A DNA stretch of 64,000 nt from Prochlorococcus sp. HOT208_60m_813B04. Its GTDB lineage: Bacteria > Cyanobacteriota > Cyanobacteriia > PCC-6307 > Cyanobiaceae. Position 1 is the first letter of the stretch, and each line of letters begins with the position of its first letter. The notes beneath the pieces are model-generated. The model searched no databases. It worked only from the letters and a program-made list of their open reading frames with translations, and was not told where the DNA came from. Location of the stretch: the NCBI GenBank assembly GCA_002025975.1, contig MWOU01000109.1, forward strand, positions 22,313 to 86,312. Reading direction: 5' to 3'. Both the position numbers and the translations under genes were made by a program. Shown piece by piece: positions 52,923 to 61,633 of the stretch.

Positions 52923-54725
52923 ATGTCAGAAATTAATATAGGCTTACTTGCAGAAAATCAAAACTTATCAGAATTTGAAATTACCGAAAATTTTTCTTGT
53001 GTAAGATTCTTAGACCAAAATAAAGAAAGATTTGAACTTGAATTTAACCTTGAAAAAGGAACCTCTTTTAATACTTTTTTCATTAAAAGTCATGAAGAAC
53101 TTTTTATTATTCATCCACCTGAGAAACAATATTTAAATTCATTTAATGAGATAATATCTAACTTTTTTAATCAATATAAATTAGAAAAGATTAACGTCAT
53201 CTCTGGACATATAAATCCCCAAATCATAGAAACTATAAAAAACGTTAGTAAGCAATTTAAAGACTTAACTATAACTTGCTCTAATCCAGGTTATAAACTT
53301 ATTAGCGAACTTTGGAATCAAAGAAATCCTAACTTAAAAGAATTCGTTGATATTCAATTACCTGAAATTAACATAATCAAAAAAGAACTTAATTTAGAAT
53401 TAGACAATATCTCACTAGAGTTAATTCCTATTCCAACTGCACGTTGGCCTGGAGGACTAATAATTTATGAACGTAATCAAGAAATACTTCTAAGTGAAAA
53501 AATTTTCTCTGCACACATTGCATCTGAATATTGGTCTGAGACAAATCGAATTAGTACAGAAACTGATAGAAAGCACTTTTATGATTGTTTGATGGCACCA
53601 ATGTCTAATCAAGTAATATCAATAACTGAAAAAATTGCAGATTATGATATTAAAACTATTGCACCATTACACGGTCCAGCTATCGAATATAGCTTAAAAA
53701 GCTTTTTAAATGACTACATTAGATGGGGTGAAAATCTCTCAACAAATAATCCTAAAATCGCTCTTATTTATGCAAGTGCTTATGGAAATACAGCCTCCAT
53801 AGGTGATGCTTTGGCCAAAGGGATAAATAGAACTTCTGTTGAAGTAGAAAGTATTAATTGTGAATTTACATCAAATGATGTACTTATAAAATCCATCCAA
53901 AATGCTGATGGATATTTAATAGGATCTCCCACACTTGGGGGGCACGCTCCAACGCCAATAGTAAGTGCACTAGGGACATTGTTATCTGAAGGCAATAGAG
54001 ATAAACCTGTTGGGATTTTTGGTAGTTTTGGCTGGAGCGGCGAGGCAATAGATTTACTTGAATCAAAATTAAAAGACGGCGGTTTTCAGTTTAGTTTTGA
54101 TCCTATAAGAATTAAATTCAGTCCAAATAAACCAAAAATTAAAGAGCTAGAAGAGATAGGAACTCACTTTGGGAGAAAAATTATCAAGAAAGCTAAGAAA
54201 AAACCTAGAAAATCAGATACTGGAATGATTACAAGTAAAACGGATCCAAAGTTACAAGCCCTTGGAAGAGTAATTGGCTCACTCTGTGTTCTAACTGCCT
54301 CTAAAGGAAAACATGAGAATAATATTAGAGGAGCTATGCTTGCATCCTGGGTTAGTCAAGCAAGTTTTTCTCCACCGGGATTAAGTATTGCAGTAGCAAA
54401 AGATAGATCTGTAGAGTCTCTACTTCAAGTTGGAGATTCATTTGCATTAAATATTTTAAGTGAAAAAGATTTTAAAGAACCTTTGAAAAGATTCACTAAA
54501 CCCTTTGCCCCAGGAGAAGATAGATTTGAAGGATTAAATATTGAATTAACTCCTAATGAACAGGTAATAATTCCTGAATCGTTAGCATGGTTAGATGCTT
54601 CTGTAAAAGAGAGAATGGAATGTGGAGATCATTGGGTAATTTACGCCGAAGTACTACACGGTAATATACTAAAATCCGATAGTTTAACGGCAGTTCATCA
54701 CCGCAAAACAGGTGCTAACTATTAA
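52923..54725 (+). CDS. flv1: Flavodiiron protein with degenerate diiron site (Flv1-like)
   Basis: 600 residues with the same three-domain layout. The ligand motif is broken: S-G-H-I-N-P-Q-I-I keeps the first His but has Asn, Gln and Ile where Glu, Asp and His should be. The H-W-P-D-T site reads R-W-P-G-G. A-P-L-H-G-P is kept. In Synechocystis, Flv1 likewise lacks canonical ligands and works with Flv3. The flavodoxin (G-S-P-T-L-G-G-H near residue 337) and reductase domains look intact. The two genes are 16 bases apart, with an FMN reductase gene 17 bases after, as one operon. Confidence 0.9.
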   Translation: MSEINIGLLAENQNLSEFEITENFSCVRFLDQNKERFELEFNLEKGTSFNTFFIKSHEELFIIHPPEKQYLNSFNEIISNFFNQYKLEKINVISGHINPQIIETIKNVSKQFKDLTITCSNPGYKLISELWNQRNPNLKEFVDIQLPEINIIKKELNLELDNISLELIPIPTARWPGGLIIYERNQEILLSEKIFSAHIASEYWSETNRISTETDRKHFYDCLMAPMSNQVISITEKIADYDIKTIAPLHGPAIEYSLKSFLNDYIRWGENLSTNNPKIALIYASAYGNTASIGDALAKGINRTSVEVESINCEFTSNDVLIKSIQNADGYLIGSPTLGGHAPTPIVSALGTLLSEGNRDKPVGIFGSFGWSGEAIDLLESKLKDGGFQFSFDPIRIKFSPNKPKIKELEEIGTHFGRKIIKKAKKKPRKSDTGMITSKTDPKLQALGRVIGSLCVLTASKGKHENNIRGAMLASWVSQASFSPPGLSIAVAKDRSVESLLQVGDSFALNILSEKDFKEPLKRFTKPFAPGEDRFEGLNIELTPNEQVIIPESLAWLDASVKERMECGDHWVIYAEVLHGNILKSDSLTAVHHRKTGANY

Positions 54726-54742
54726 ATTTATTTATCTAATTT

Positions 54743-55267
54743 ATGACTGAAACAAAAGATCTAATAATCATTACAGCTAGTTGTGGTAAAAATCTAGAAC
54801 TTTCTGAAAAATTTCTTGAAAAAAGTAATGAACTGAAAATAAGTTCTGAAATTTTAGATCTTACTACTCTTGATATTCCATTATTTAATCCAAGAATTCA
54901 CAGCAAAGAAAATATTCCAAATGAAATAGAAGAATTAAAAAAAAAGCTTTTCGAGATTGAAAGGTGGGTGATTTGTGCTCCTGAATATAATGGATCTATA
55001 CCTCCCATTCTCTCGAACTTCATAGCATGGCTATCTATTTCGGGAGATGACTTTAGGAATTTATTTAATGGTCAACCGATTGCAATTGCAACATTTTCTG
55101 GTGGCATAGGGTTAGAACTACTAACCTCATTACGAATTCAATTAGTGCATTTAGGAAGTCAAGTATTAGGAAGACAACTTTTGTCGTCATATAGTAAACC
55201 TATAGATACAAAAACTATTGAAGATATTATTCAAAGACTTTTACAAATGAAAAAATTAAAAACATAA
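54743..55267 (+). CDS. NAD(P)H-dependent FMN reductase
   Basis: 174 residues of the flavodoxin-like FMN reductase family: N-terminal phosphate-binding region T-A-S-C-G-K-N-L near 11-18 and the flavin-binding C-A-P-E-Y-N-G-S-I-P-P near 77-87. It reduces free flavin or quinones with NAD(P)H. Its place 17 bases after flv1 suggests it is made together with the flavodiiron pair and may serve them. It is convergent with the PBP2 gene. Confidence 0.88.
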   Translation: MTETKDLIIITASCGKNLELSEKFLEKSNELKISSEILDLTTLDIPLFNPRIHSKENIPNEIEELKKKLFEIERWVICAPEYNGSIPPILSNFIAWLSISGDDFRNLFNGQPIAIATFSGGIGLELLTSLRIQLVHLGSQVLGRQLLSSYSKPIDTKTIEDIIQRLLQMKKLKT

Positions 55268-55291
55268 ACTTTTAATAGCTAAAAATTAATC

Positions 55292-57082
55292 TCATTTTTT
55301 CTCATTCCAAACTTTTAAAATTTCTCTTGCCATTGGTAGGGCGTGAACAGATCCACCACCAGGAGTATTCTGTGCAAAAGCAACTACAAGTAACTCGCTA
55401 TTTTCAGAGGGTGTAAAGCAAACGAACCAAGCGTGATCTGAGCCACCTTCACCATCTTCAGCAGTTCCTGTTTTACCTGACACTGGAGGTAAATTTGTAA
55501 CTCCATAATTAATTGATACTCCTGTGCCGGACTCTACTACTTTCCTGAGACCATTTTTTATCAATTGAATATTTTGTGGATCAATGTCAATTAGGATACG
55601 TTTTTTATCTAAGAGACTTTCTTTATCTTTTTTAGTCAAATGTGGGTTAACTAGATAACCTCCATTTGCAATCGCTGCATATGCTCTAGCTATCTGAATT
55701 GGAGTGACTTGAACTACAAATTGTCCAATAGACATACTCGCAATATCTTCTGGAACCCAAGGAGTTCTTCCTGGTTGCCCCCATCCTCTACCATCCTTAG
55801 CCCATTGACTACTAGCTACTAAGCCCATATTTTCTTGTTCAGCAATTTCAATTCCAGATAAAGAATTAAAACCCAGCTTTCTGGAAATCTCATGAATTTC
55901 ATCAACTCCTGCTCCATAACCTATTTGATAAAAAAATGTATTACTAGAAACTCTTAAAGCATCTTCATAGCCTATTACACCAAAGCCTAAATCATTGTGC
56001 TCTCTAAAACATTGACTCCCATAAGTAATACATGGTTTCGTATCTAACATGGTATCACTTGGAAATTTGCCGCTTTCCAATCCCGCTAAAGCAGTTACAA
56101 TTTTCCAAACACTTCCTGGATCATAAGCATTTAATGCCCTATTAAAAAGAGGTTTTTCAGGAGAATTGAATATTTTATTATATTCTTTTTCAGGCTTAAA
56201 ATCTTTTGAAAAAAAATTCAAATCAAAATTCGGCCTACTTACCATAGCTCTTATTGCTCCATCTCTTGGATCCATCACTATTATCGCTCCAGCTTTTTTG
56301 CCTTTAAGAACTTCCTCAGCAACTAATTGCAGATTAAGGTCGATAGTTAGTTCAATATCATTACCTTGTACTGGAGGTTTTATGCCCAAAGATCTTTGAA
56401 ATTTTCCAACTGAATTTACTTCAACCATTTCTCCACCCCATTCACCTCTTATAAAATCTTCGTAAACGTACTCGATTCCTGTTCTTCCTATTAAGTCATT
56501 TAATTTATAACCCTTCTTAGATAAGAATTTATATTCTAATTCAGTAATTGGCTGAGTATAACCAATTACATGGGCAGCAAGAGATTTGTAAGGATAATTT
56601 CTAATTAATTTGGTAGCTATTTCAAAACTACTTAAATTAACTTCATTTTCCTTGAATTTTATTAATTGATCTACACTTAAATCATCAAGAATAGTTACTG
56701 AAAGTTTTTGATTTTTTAGACCATCAGAAAATTTTTTTTGAATTACATTACTATCAATGTCTAACAAAAAAGAAATTCTTAATTTATGTTTTTCCCAGTT
56801 TCTTTTATTAACAGATTGAGGCTTTATTATTAAAGAATATTTAAGTCTACTATCTGCTAAAACATAACCATTTTTATCTAGTATTCTTCCGCGTATTGGC
56901 TGTGAGGCAATAAGTCTGATCCTATTCTCGTCTGACATCTTCTTAAATGATTCATAATTTAAAAGTTGTAAAAAAATTAACCTAAAAAGAATTAATAAAA
57001 AAGAAATAGAAGAAAAAATGAGTAAGACTAAAGGTTGTCTCTTTAAAGAAATAAGTTTTTTTTTAGGACTTGTTTTTATCAA
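55292..57082 (-). CDS. Penicillin-binding protein 2 (class B peptidoglycan transpeptidase)
   Basis: 596 residues from a TTG. One N-terminal membrane anchor (about 17-36), then the PBP dimerisation domain starting near R-G-R-I-L-D-K-N-G. The transpeptidase motifs are Y-D-P-G-S-V-W-K near residue 323 (S-x-x-K), S-S-N-T-F-F near 380 (S-x-N) and S-G-K-T-G-T-A-E near 538 (K-T-G). It cross-links peptidoglycan during elongation. Class B2 and B3 are hard to separate here; R-T-G-I-E-Y-V-Y-E and I-G-Q-F-V-V-Q-V-T-P favour MrdA (PBP2). It is convergent with the FMN reductase. Confidence 0.92.
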   Translation of the reverse strand: MIKTSPKKKLISLKRQPLVLLIFSSISFLLILFRLIFLQLLNYESFKKMSDENRIRLIASQPIRGRILDKNGYVLADSRLKYSLIIKPQSVNKRNWEKHKLRISFLLDIDSNVIQKKFSDGLKNQKLSVTILDDLSVDQLIKFKENEVNLSSFEIATKLIRNYPYKSLAAHVIGYTQPITELEYKFLSKKGYKLNDLIGRTGIEYVYEDFIRGEWGGEMVEVNSVGKFQRSLGIKPPVQGNDIELTIDLNLQLVAEEVLKGKKAGAIIVMDPRDGAIRAMVSRPNFDLNFFSKDFKPEKEYNKIFNSPEKPLFNRALNAYDPGSVWKIVTALAGLESGKFPSDTMLDTKPCITYGSQCFREHNDLGFGVIGYEDALRVSSNTFFYQIGYGAGVDEIHEISRKLGFNSLSGIEIAEQENMGLVASSQWAKDGRGWGQPGRTPWVPEDIASMSIGQFVVQVTPIQIARAYAAIANGGYLVNPHLTKKDKESLLDKKRILIDIDPQNIQLIKNGLRKVVESGTGVSINYGVTNLPPVSGKTGTAEDGEGGSDHAWFVCFTPSENSELLVVAFAQNTPGGGSVHALPMAREILKVWNEKK

Positions 57083-57093
57083 AAATATAAAAT

Positions 57094-57237
57094 TTATTTA
57101 AATATTGTTTTTTCCAATAAGGCGATAATTGATTTTATCTCTTTAAGTCTAGTGTTTAAATCTTTATAATCACATTCTTCATTGTTAAGATTAGATTCAT
57201 CTTTTTCAAGATTATCTGAATTAAAATTTTCGCACAT
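57094..57237 (-). CDS. Short acidic ORF upstream of PBP2
   Basis: 47 residues from an ATG at 57237. Acidic, Asn-rich N-terminus (M-C-E-N-F-N-S-D-N-L-E-K-D-E) and a helical C-terminal half, L-N-T-R-L-K-E-I-K-S-I-I-A-L-L-E-K-T, with a heptad-like pattern that suggests a short coiled coil. It lies 11 bases ahead of the PBP2 start on the same strand. Codon use looks like that of the neighbours. No family recognised. Confidence 0.5.
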   Translation of the reverse strand: MCENFNSDNLEKDESNLNNEECDYKDLNTRLKEIKSIIALLEKTIFK

Positions 57238-57345
57238 AAAAATTATACTCTTTTAAGCAATTCTTTATTTAAGATAATTTTAAATAAAAAATATATTTTT
57301 TCATAATTATTTTTACTTAGATACTTAAAAAATATGAAAAACAAG

Positions 57346-57954
57346 TTAATTTAATTGATCTATATTTTGTTCAAAATAAGGATTACAACTATTCTTTGAT
57401 ATTCCTAAAGACCATCCAATAAAAGAAGAAACAAATATCGTGACTATTAATGGCAAAATAGCTTGTTGAGTATTTACAAGACCAAACCATTCCTTCCAAC
57501 TACTAAAAAATCTGTCTCTTTGAAATTTTCTTTTTTCATTTTCTAATAATCTCGCTTTTTTAGCGAAAGATTTTGTCACCCACTTTTCAAAAGGTATCTT
57601 TTTTATGATCGCCATTTTTCTCTCCACTTCTAATAATTGTCCAGAACTAAGATAAGGATGAAATGTACTTATCAATTCAAGAGTTTTTAAAAACATCTCA
57701 ACAGTTGCATCTTTTATAATCTTTTGCTCATGACTTAAATCAGCCCACTCTATCTCTGGATAAAAACGGTTCCTGTTTGGTGTAATTTGATCTTCTGACA
57801 TTTGACCAGGTTCTCTAAGCCATCTATTGGTATTTTCATCAAATCTCCGCCAATATAAAAAAGGATTAATAAAAATTGTTTTACCAGAAACTTTAACTAC
57901 ATCTTGTTGAAGATGATTAGTTATCTTTCTTTCAGAATTTTTCGAATTTATCAA
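57346..57954 (-). CDS. Hypothetical protein with C-terminal membrane helix
   Basis: 202 residues if started at the TTG at 57954; no ATG is near the 5' end and the start is uncertain. Aromatic, Arg-rich N-terminal part (N-P-F-L-Y-W-R-R-F-D-E-N-T-N-R-W), helical middle, then a basic stretch (F-A-K-K-A-R-L-L-E-N-E-K-R-K-F) and one membrane helix (about 164-182, A-I-L-P-L-I-V-T-I-F-V-S-S-F-I-G-W-S-L-G). No catalytic motif. It probably sits on the cytosolic face of a membrane. It precedes the small acidic ORF and PBP2 on the same strand. Family not recognised. Confidence 0.7.
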   Translation of the reverse strand: MINSKNSERKITNHLQQDVVKVSGKTIFINPFLYWRRFDENTNRWLREPGQMSEDQITPNRNRFYPEIEWADLSHEQKIIKDATVEMFLKTLELISTFHPYLSSGQLLEVERKMAIIKKIPFEKWVTKSFAKKARLLENEKRKFQRDRFFSSWKEWFGLVNTQQAILPLIVTIFVSSFIGWSLGISKNSCNPYFEQNIDQLN

Positions 57955-58035
57955 AAGTCTAAATTAATAATCTAACTAAAGATTATCTTTTATTCACATT
58001 TTTTCCAGAAATATGAAAAAATTATCCTATAAGTA

Positions 58036-58749
58036 TTAATTTGTCGATAACTGCCAACGTTTCTTTAGATAATTACAGTATTCACAATTTAAAGAGGGTT
58101 TGGGAAAATTATCCGAACGTAATAAATTCACCGTATCAACTATCTTATTTTCTACCCATTCAGTAGAACAATCTAATTTAATTAGATGTACGTCAAAATT
58201 TAATCGGTTATTAAATAACTCTTCATTTTTCTTTCCATTGAAATATAAAAGATAAGCTTCTTTAGCTACTTTAAAACCGTTTTTTTTAAATAACCATTGA
58301 TACATTTCTAATTGTCTCTTATAAGCTTTTGCATATTCGTATTTTTTAAAAGTCTCAGACCAATCAAAATTATTTCTAGCTGTTGCTTTTACATCAACAA
58401 TAATAAGATCACCATTTTTTTTCTGCCAAATATCATCAACAGCTCCACCAAAATCATAATTGTGTTCAATTGACTTATATCTTATACCTCGAAAATTACT
58501 TCTCCAAAGTTCTAGATCTTTGTGTTTAAAAGGAACAGCATCAATACCATATTCAATAAATAAAGGATGAGGCTCTTGAATTTTTCTGTAGTAATCAAAT
58601 TCATTTTTACATAAATTATCTACAGCAATATTGAGAGTAAATGGTAATGATGGTGGTTTTATTTTATATTTTTTGTCAAGTACACAACATCTAGGACAAC
58701 TAAGATATTTCTCAACAGTAGATCTACTTAATTTAATAATCTCGCTCAT
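58036..58749 (-). CDS. PD-(D/E)XK nuclease-like protein with four Cys (Cas4/RecB-like)
   Basis: 237 residues from the ATG at 58749 (M-S-E-I-I-K-L-S-R-S-T-V-E-K-Y-L-S-C-P-R-C); in-frame sequence upstream overlaps guaA and is not used. The nuclease core reads G-G-A-V-D-D-I-W followed by G-D-L-I-I-V-D-V-K-A-T-A, giving D...D-x-K. Cysteines near the N-terminus (S-C-P-R-C-C) and C-terminus (N-C-E-Y-C) are placed as in Cas4, AddB and other Fe-S nucleases that close the fold with a 4Fe-4S cluster. No cas gene or recombination partner is nearby. It lies 70 bases after guaA on the same strand. Substrate unknown. Confidence 0.7.
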   Translation of the reverse strand: MSEIIKLSRSTVEKYLSCPRCCVLDKKYKIKPPSLPFTLNIAVDNLCKNEFDYYRKIQEPHPLFIEYGIDAVPFKHKDLELWRSNFRGIRYKSIEHNYDFGGAVDDIWQKKNGDLIIVDVKATARNNFDWSETFKKYEYAKAYKRQLEMYQWLFKKNGFKVAKEAYLLYFNGKKNEELFNNRLNFDVHLIKLDCSTEWVENKIVDTVNLLRSDNFPKPSLNCEYCNYLKKRWQLSTN

Positions 58750-58819
58750 TACAATTAATATTTCATTTAAAAATATTTTTACATAAATAAAAGTATTAAA
58801 TTTTAAAAGATTTGTTAAC

Positions 58820-60406
58820 TTACTCCCACTCAATAGTTCCAGGAGGTTTACTTGTAATATCATAAACAACTCTATTGACAGAGGTCACTTCGTTTACGAT
58901 TCTATTCGCAATCCTCTCCAAAATCTGAAAAGGAATTTTTGACCAATCCGCTGTCATACCATCCTCACTTGATACACAACGTAAAACTATTGGCCATGAA
59001 TAAGTCCTTTTATCTCCCATAACTCCAACAGTTTTAACCGGTAGCAATACTGCAAAAGCTTGCCAAATATCATTGTAAAGACCAGCTTTTTTAATTTCGT
59101 CTCTTACTATCCAGTCTGCATCTCTTAAACAATCAAGTTTTTCATTATTTACCTCTCCCAAAATTCTTATAGCTAATCCCGGGCCTGGGAATGGATGTCT
59201 TTTTATAATTTCATCCGGCAAACCTAAAGAAGCTCCTACTTTGCGAACTTCATCCTTAAAAAGTTTTCTTAATGGCTCAACCAATTTAAATTGTAGATCT
59301 TTTGGCAATCCACCCACGTTATGATGACTCTTTATTTTTACAGCTATTCTTTCACCAGTCTTTGGATCAATATTAGTACCAGCACTTTCAATAACATCTG
59401 GATAGAGAGTACCTTGAGCTAAATACTGAAAAGGTCCCAATCTATTACTTTCTTTTTCAAACACTCTAATAAATTCTTCACCTATAATTTTCCTTTTTTG
59501 TTCTGGATCAGTTATTCCTTGTAATTTGGAAATAAATCTTTCCCTTGCATTTATATATTCAACTTTTATATGAAACTTCTTATCAAAAAAATTCATTAAA
59601 AATTCTGGTTCACCTTTTCTCATGAAACCTTGGTCTATAAACATGCATGTAAGCTGATTTCCAATTGCTTTATTTAGAAGAAAAGCAAGAGTTGAGGAAT
59701 CGACGCCTCCAGATAAGGCAAGCAATACTTTTTTATTGCCAACTTGCTCTCTTATTCTGGGAATAGTTTCCTCTATATAGGTTTCGGTTGTCCAGTCAGC
59801 AGCACAACAAGAAATTTTATAAACAAAATTTTTAATTACCGTCATCCCAAACTGGGAATGAATAACTTCAGGATGAAATTGTACGCCAAATAATTTCTTT
59901 ACCTCATTTGCAATTGCAGCATGAAGTGTATTCTCGGTATGCGCAATTTTATTAAATCCATCAGGCAAACAATTAATAGAATCGCCATGACTCATCCACA
60001 TAATAGATTTATCTTCTACATTAGACAGGAGATTAGATTCTTGATCTATATTTATTGGTGCTCTACCATATTCAGCCTTTTTGGTTGCTGAAATAACAGA
60101 TCCTCCAAGTTCTTTTACCATTAATTGCATTCCATAGCATATGCCTAGAATAGGAATTCCTAAATTAAAAATTTTTTCATCACACTTAGGAGCATTTTGC
60201 TCATATACAGAATTTGGGCCTCCACTCAAAATAATCCCTTTAGGATTAATATTATTAATTTCCTCAATTGAAATACGATTACTTACTACAAAAGAATAAA
60301 CATTTGTTTCTCTAATTCTTCTTGCAATCAATTCAGAATATTGAGATCCGAAATCTAATATTAATATTGAAGGATCTCGTTCTTTTTTTAAAGATGTTTG
60401 ACTCAT
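58820..60406 (-). CDS. guaA: GMP synthase (glutamine-hydrolysing)
   Basis: 528 residues. The N-terminal glutaminase domain has C-Y-G-M-Q-L-M near 93-99 with the catalytic cysteine, and F-H-P-E-V for the His/Glu pair. The ATP pyrophosphatase domain has the P-loop [10 protein letters not shown] near 233. The C-terminal dimerisation domain ends with the conserved K-P-P-G-T-I-E-W-E. It converts XMP to GMP. It lies upstream of the nuclease-like gene and 48 bases after cbiD on the same strand. Confidence 0.97.
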   Translation of the reverse strand: MSQTSLKKERDPSILILDFGSQYSELIARRIRETNVYSFVVSNRISIEEINNINPKGIILSGGPNSVYEQNAPKCDEKIFNLGIPILGICYGMQLMVKELGGSVISATKKAEYGRAPINIDQESNLLSNVEDKSIMWMSHGDSINCLPDGFNKIAHTENTLHAAIANEVKKLFGVQFHPEVIHSQFGMTVIKNFVYKISCCAADWTTETYIEETIPRIREQVGNKKVLLALSGGVDSSTLAFLLNKAIGNQLTCMFIDQGFMRKGEPEFLMNFFDKKFHIKVEYINARERFISKLQGITDPEQKRKIIGEEFIRVFEKESNRLGPFQYLAQGTLYPDVIESAGTNIDPKTGERIAVKIKSHHNVGGLPKDLQFKLVEPLRKLFKDEVRKVGASLGLPDEIIKRHPFPGPGLAIRILGEVNNEKLDCLRDADWIVRDEIKKAGLYNDIWQAFAVLLPVKTVGVMGDKRTYSWPIVLRCVSSEDGMTADWSKIPFQILERIANRIVNEVTSVNRVVYDITSKPPGTIEWE

Positions 60407-60454
60407 GTATAAAAATTAGCTCAATTTATTAAGAAAAGCATAATGAATAACAAA

Positions 60455-61573
60455 TTAATCCTGTTGAAAATAAGAAATATAATTATTACCGTAAATTCCA
60501 GCCCACCTTATTTTCCTTTTTCTATCAAAAATAATTGATGCGATTTCCATATTAGATTTAAGATACCTATTTACATAAGCATAAGAACGCTTTTCAATCG
60601 TATTTGATAGATTCTTGAATAATTTATCAGCCAAAGATTTATTAAATCTTTCAAGAATTTGTAATGCATCGTCAATATTATCCAACAGAGATAATTCTTC
60701 TATTATTTCAGGTGGCAACTTTTCTTGAACAGCTAAATAAACAAGAATCTCAATTCTTGCATCAGCTAAATGGTTATGTGTATGAAAAATACCACCTGCT
60801 AATTTAATTAATTTTCCGTGATAACCAAAAAGAATTACAGTTTTAACTTTTTTTATTGCAGCATCAACTAATAAAGGTCCAATCCAATTTCCAATTTTGA
60901 TAATTGGTAAATTAACATTATGAGTTTTTGCCAAATTTAATCCATTTTCACCAATAACAAAAACAACTTCCCCTTTAAAATCATTTTGAATTAACTTTGT
61001 TAGGTCATTTTTAGCCTCTTCTAATTGATCAGGTGAAGCACTCGAATAAGTCTCAGCAGAAGTACCAATTATAGATAATCCATCAACGATACCAAATGAC
61101 TTATTACTTGTTCTTTCAGCTAAAAATACCCCATTTGGAAAAATAATTTCTAATTTCAAAGTAAAGCCCTCAGGAATACTATCTAATAAATTTTCATATA
61201 AAACTTCTTTTGCAAAATTAGAAATACATATCTCTGATGTATCCTTTTTTATACCTACACCATATCCTGCAATAATATTGATTGGAATTGTTTGAACAGA
61301 ATTATTAAAGGAAATTTTTTCTAAAGAAGCTATTGTCCATATTTCTAAATTTTGTGTTAAGTCAAGATCTAAGCCAGACTTTGCAAAAGCAATTCCTAAA
61401 GCATGCGATTCATCTTTAAGTAAGCCAACAGAATGAATCTCGATTTTTATTTCTTTTTTTTCATTAGGAATTTTTATTAGTTCATAATTCGAAAATGGTA
61501 AGCCTACTAGTTTTTTTAATGCTGACCTAGCAGCTCCAGCAACCCACAAAGGTAAAGAAAATCCTTTTTTCAA
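60455..61573 (-). CDS. cbiD: Cobalt-precorrin-5B C1-methyltransferase
   Basis: 372 residues from a TTG. The N-terminal S-L-P-L-W-V-A-G-A-A-R-S-A-L is a short, altered form of the CbiD G-x-T-T-G-x-x-A-x-A-A-x-x-A-A region. I-I-A-G-Y-G-V-G near residue 103, I-I-G-T-S-A-E-T near 168 and L-F-G-Y-H-G-K-L-I-K-L-A-G-G-I-F-H-T-H near 247 are characteristic. It acts in the anaerobic-type cobalamin (pseudocobalamin) pathway used by Prochlorococcus. It lies upstream of guaA and is divergent from the aminotransferase gene with a 60-base gap. Confidence 0.92.
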   Translation of the reverse strand: MKKGFSLPLWVAGAARSALKKLVGLPFSNYELIKIPNEKKEIKIEIHSVGLLKDESHALGIAFAKSGLDLDLTQNLEIWTIASLEKISFNNSVQTIPINIIAGYGVGIKKDTSEICISNFAKEVLYENLLDSIPEGFTLKLEIIFPNGVFLAERTSNKSFGIVDGLSIIGTSAETYSSASPDQLEEAKNDLTKLIQNDFKGEVVFVIGENGLNLAKTHNVNLPIIKIGNWIGPLLVDAAIKKVKTVILFGYHGKLIKLAGGIFHTHNHLADARIEILVYLAVQEKLPPEIIEELSLLDNIDDALQILERFNKSLADKLFKNLSNTIEKRSYAYVNRYLKSNMEIASIIFDRKRKIRWAGIYGNNYISYFQQD

Positions 61574-61633
61574 ATCAAGTAATTGAAAAATATATAATGA
61601 GAACTAATCTAAGAATGACCTATTTCACAAAAA

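Noticed and set aside
58750..58869. A 40-residue N-terminal extension of the nuclease-like protein
   Set aside because: It would overlap the guaA coding end, and the conserved-looking part starts at the ATG at 58749.
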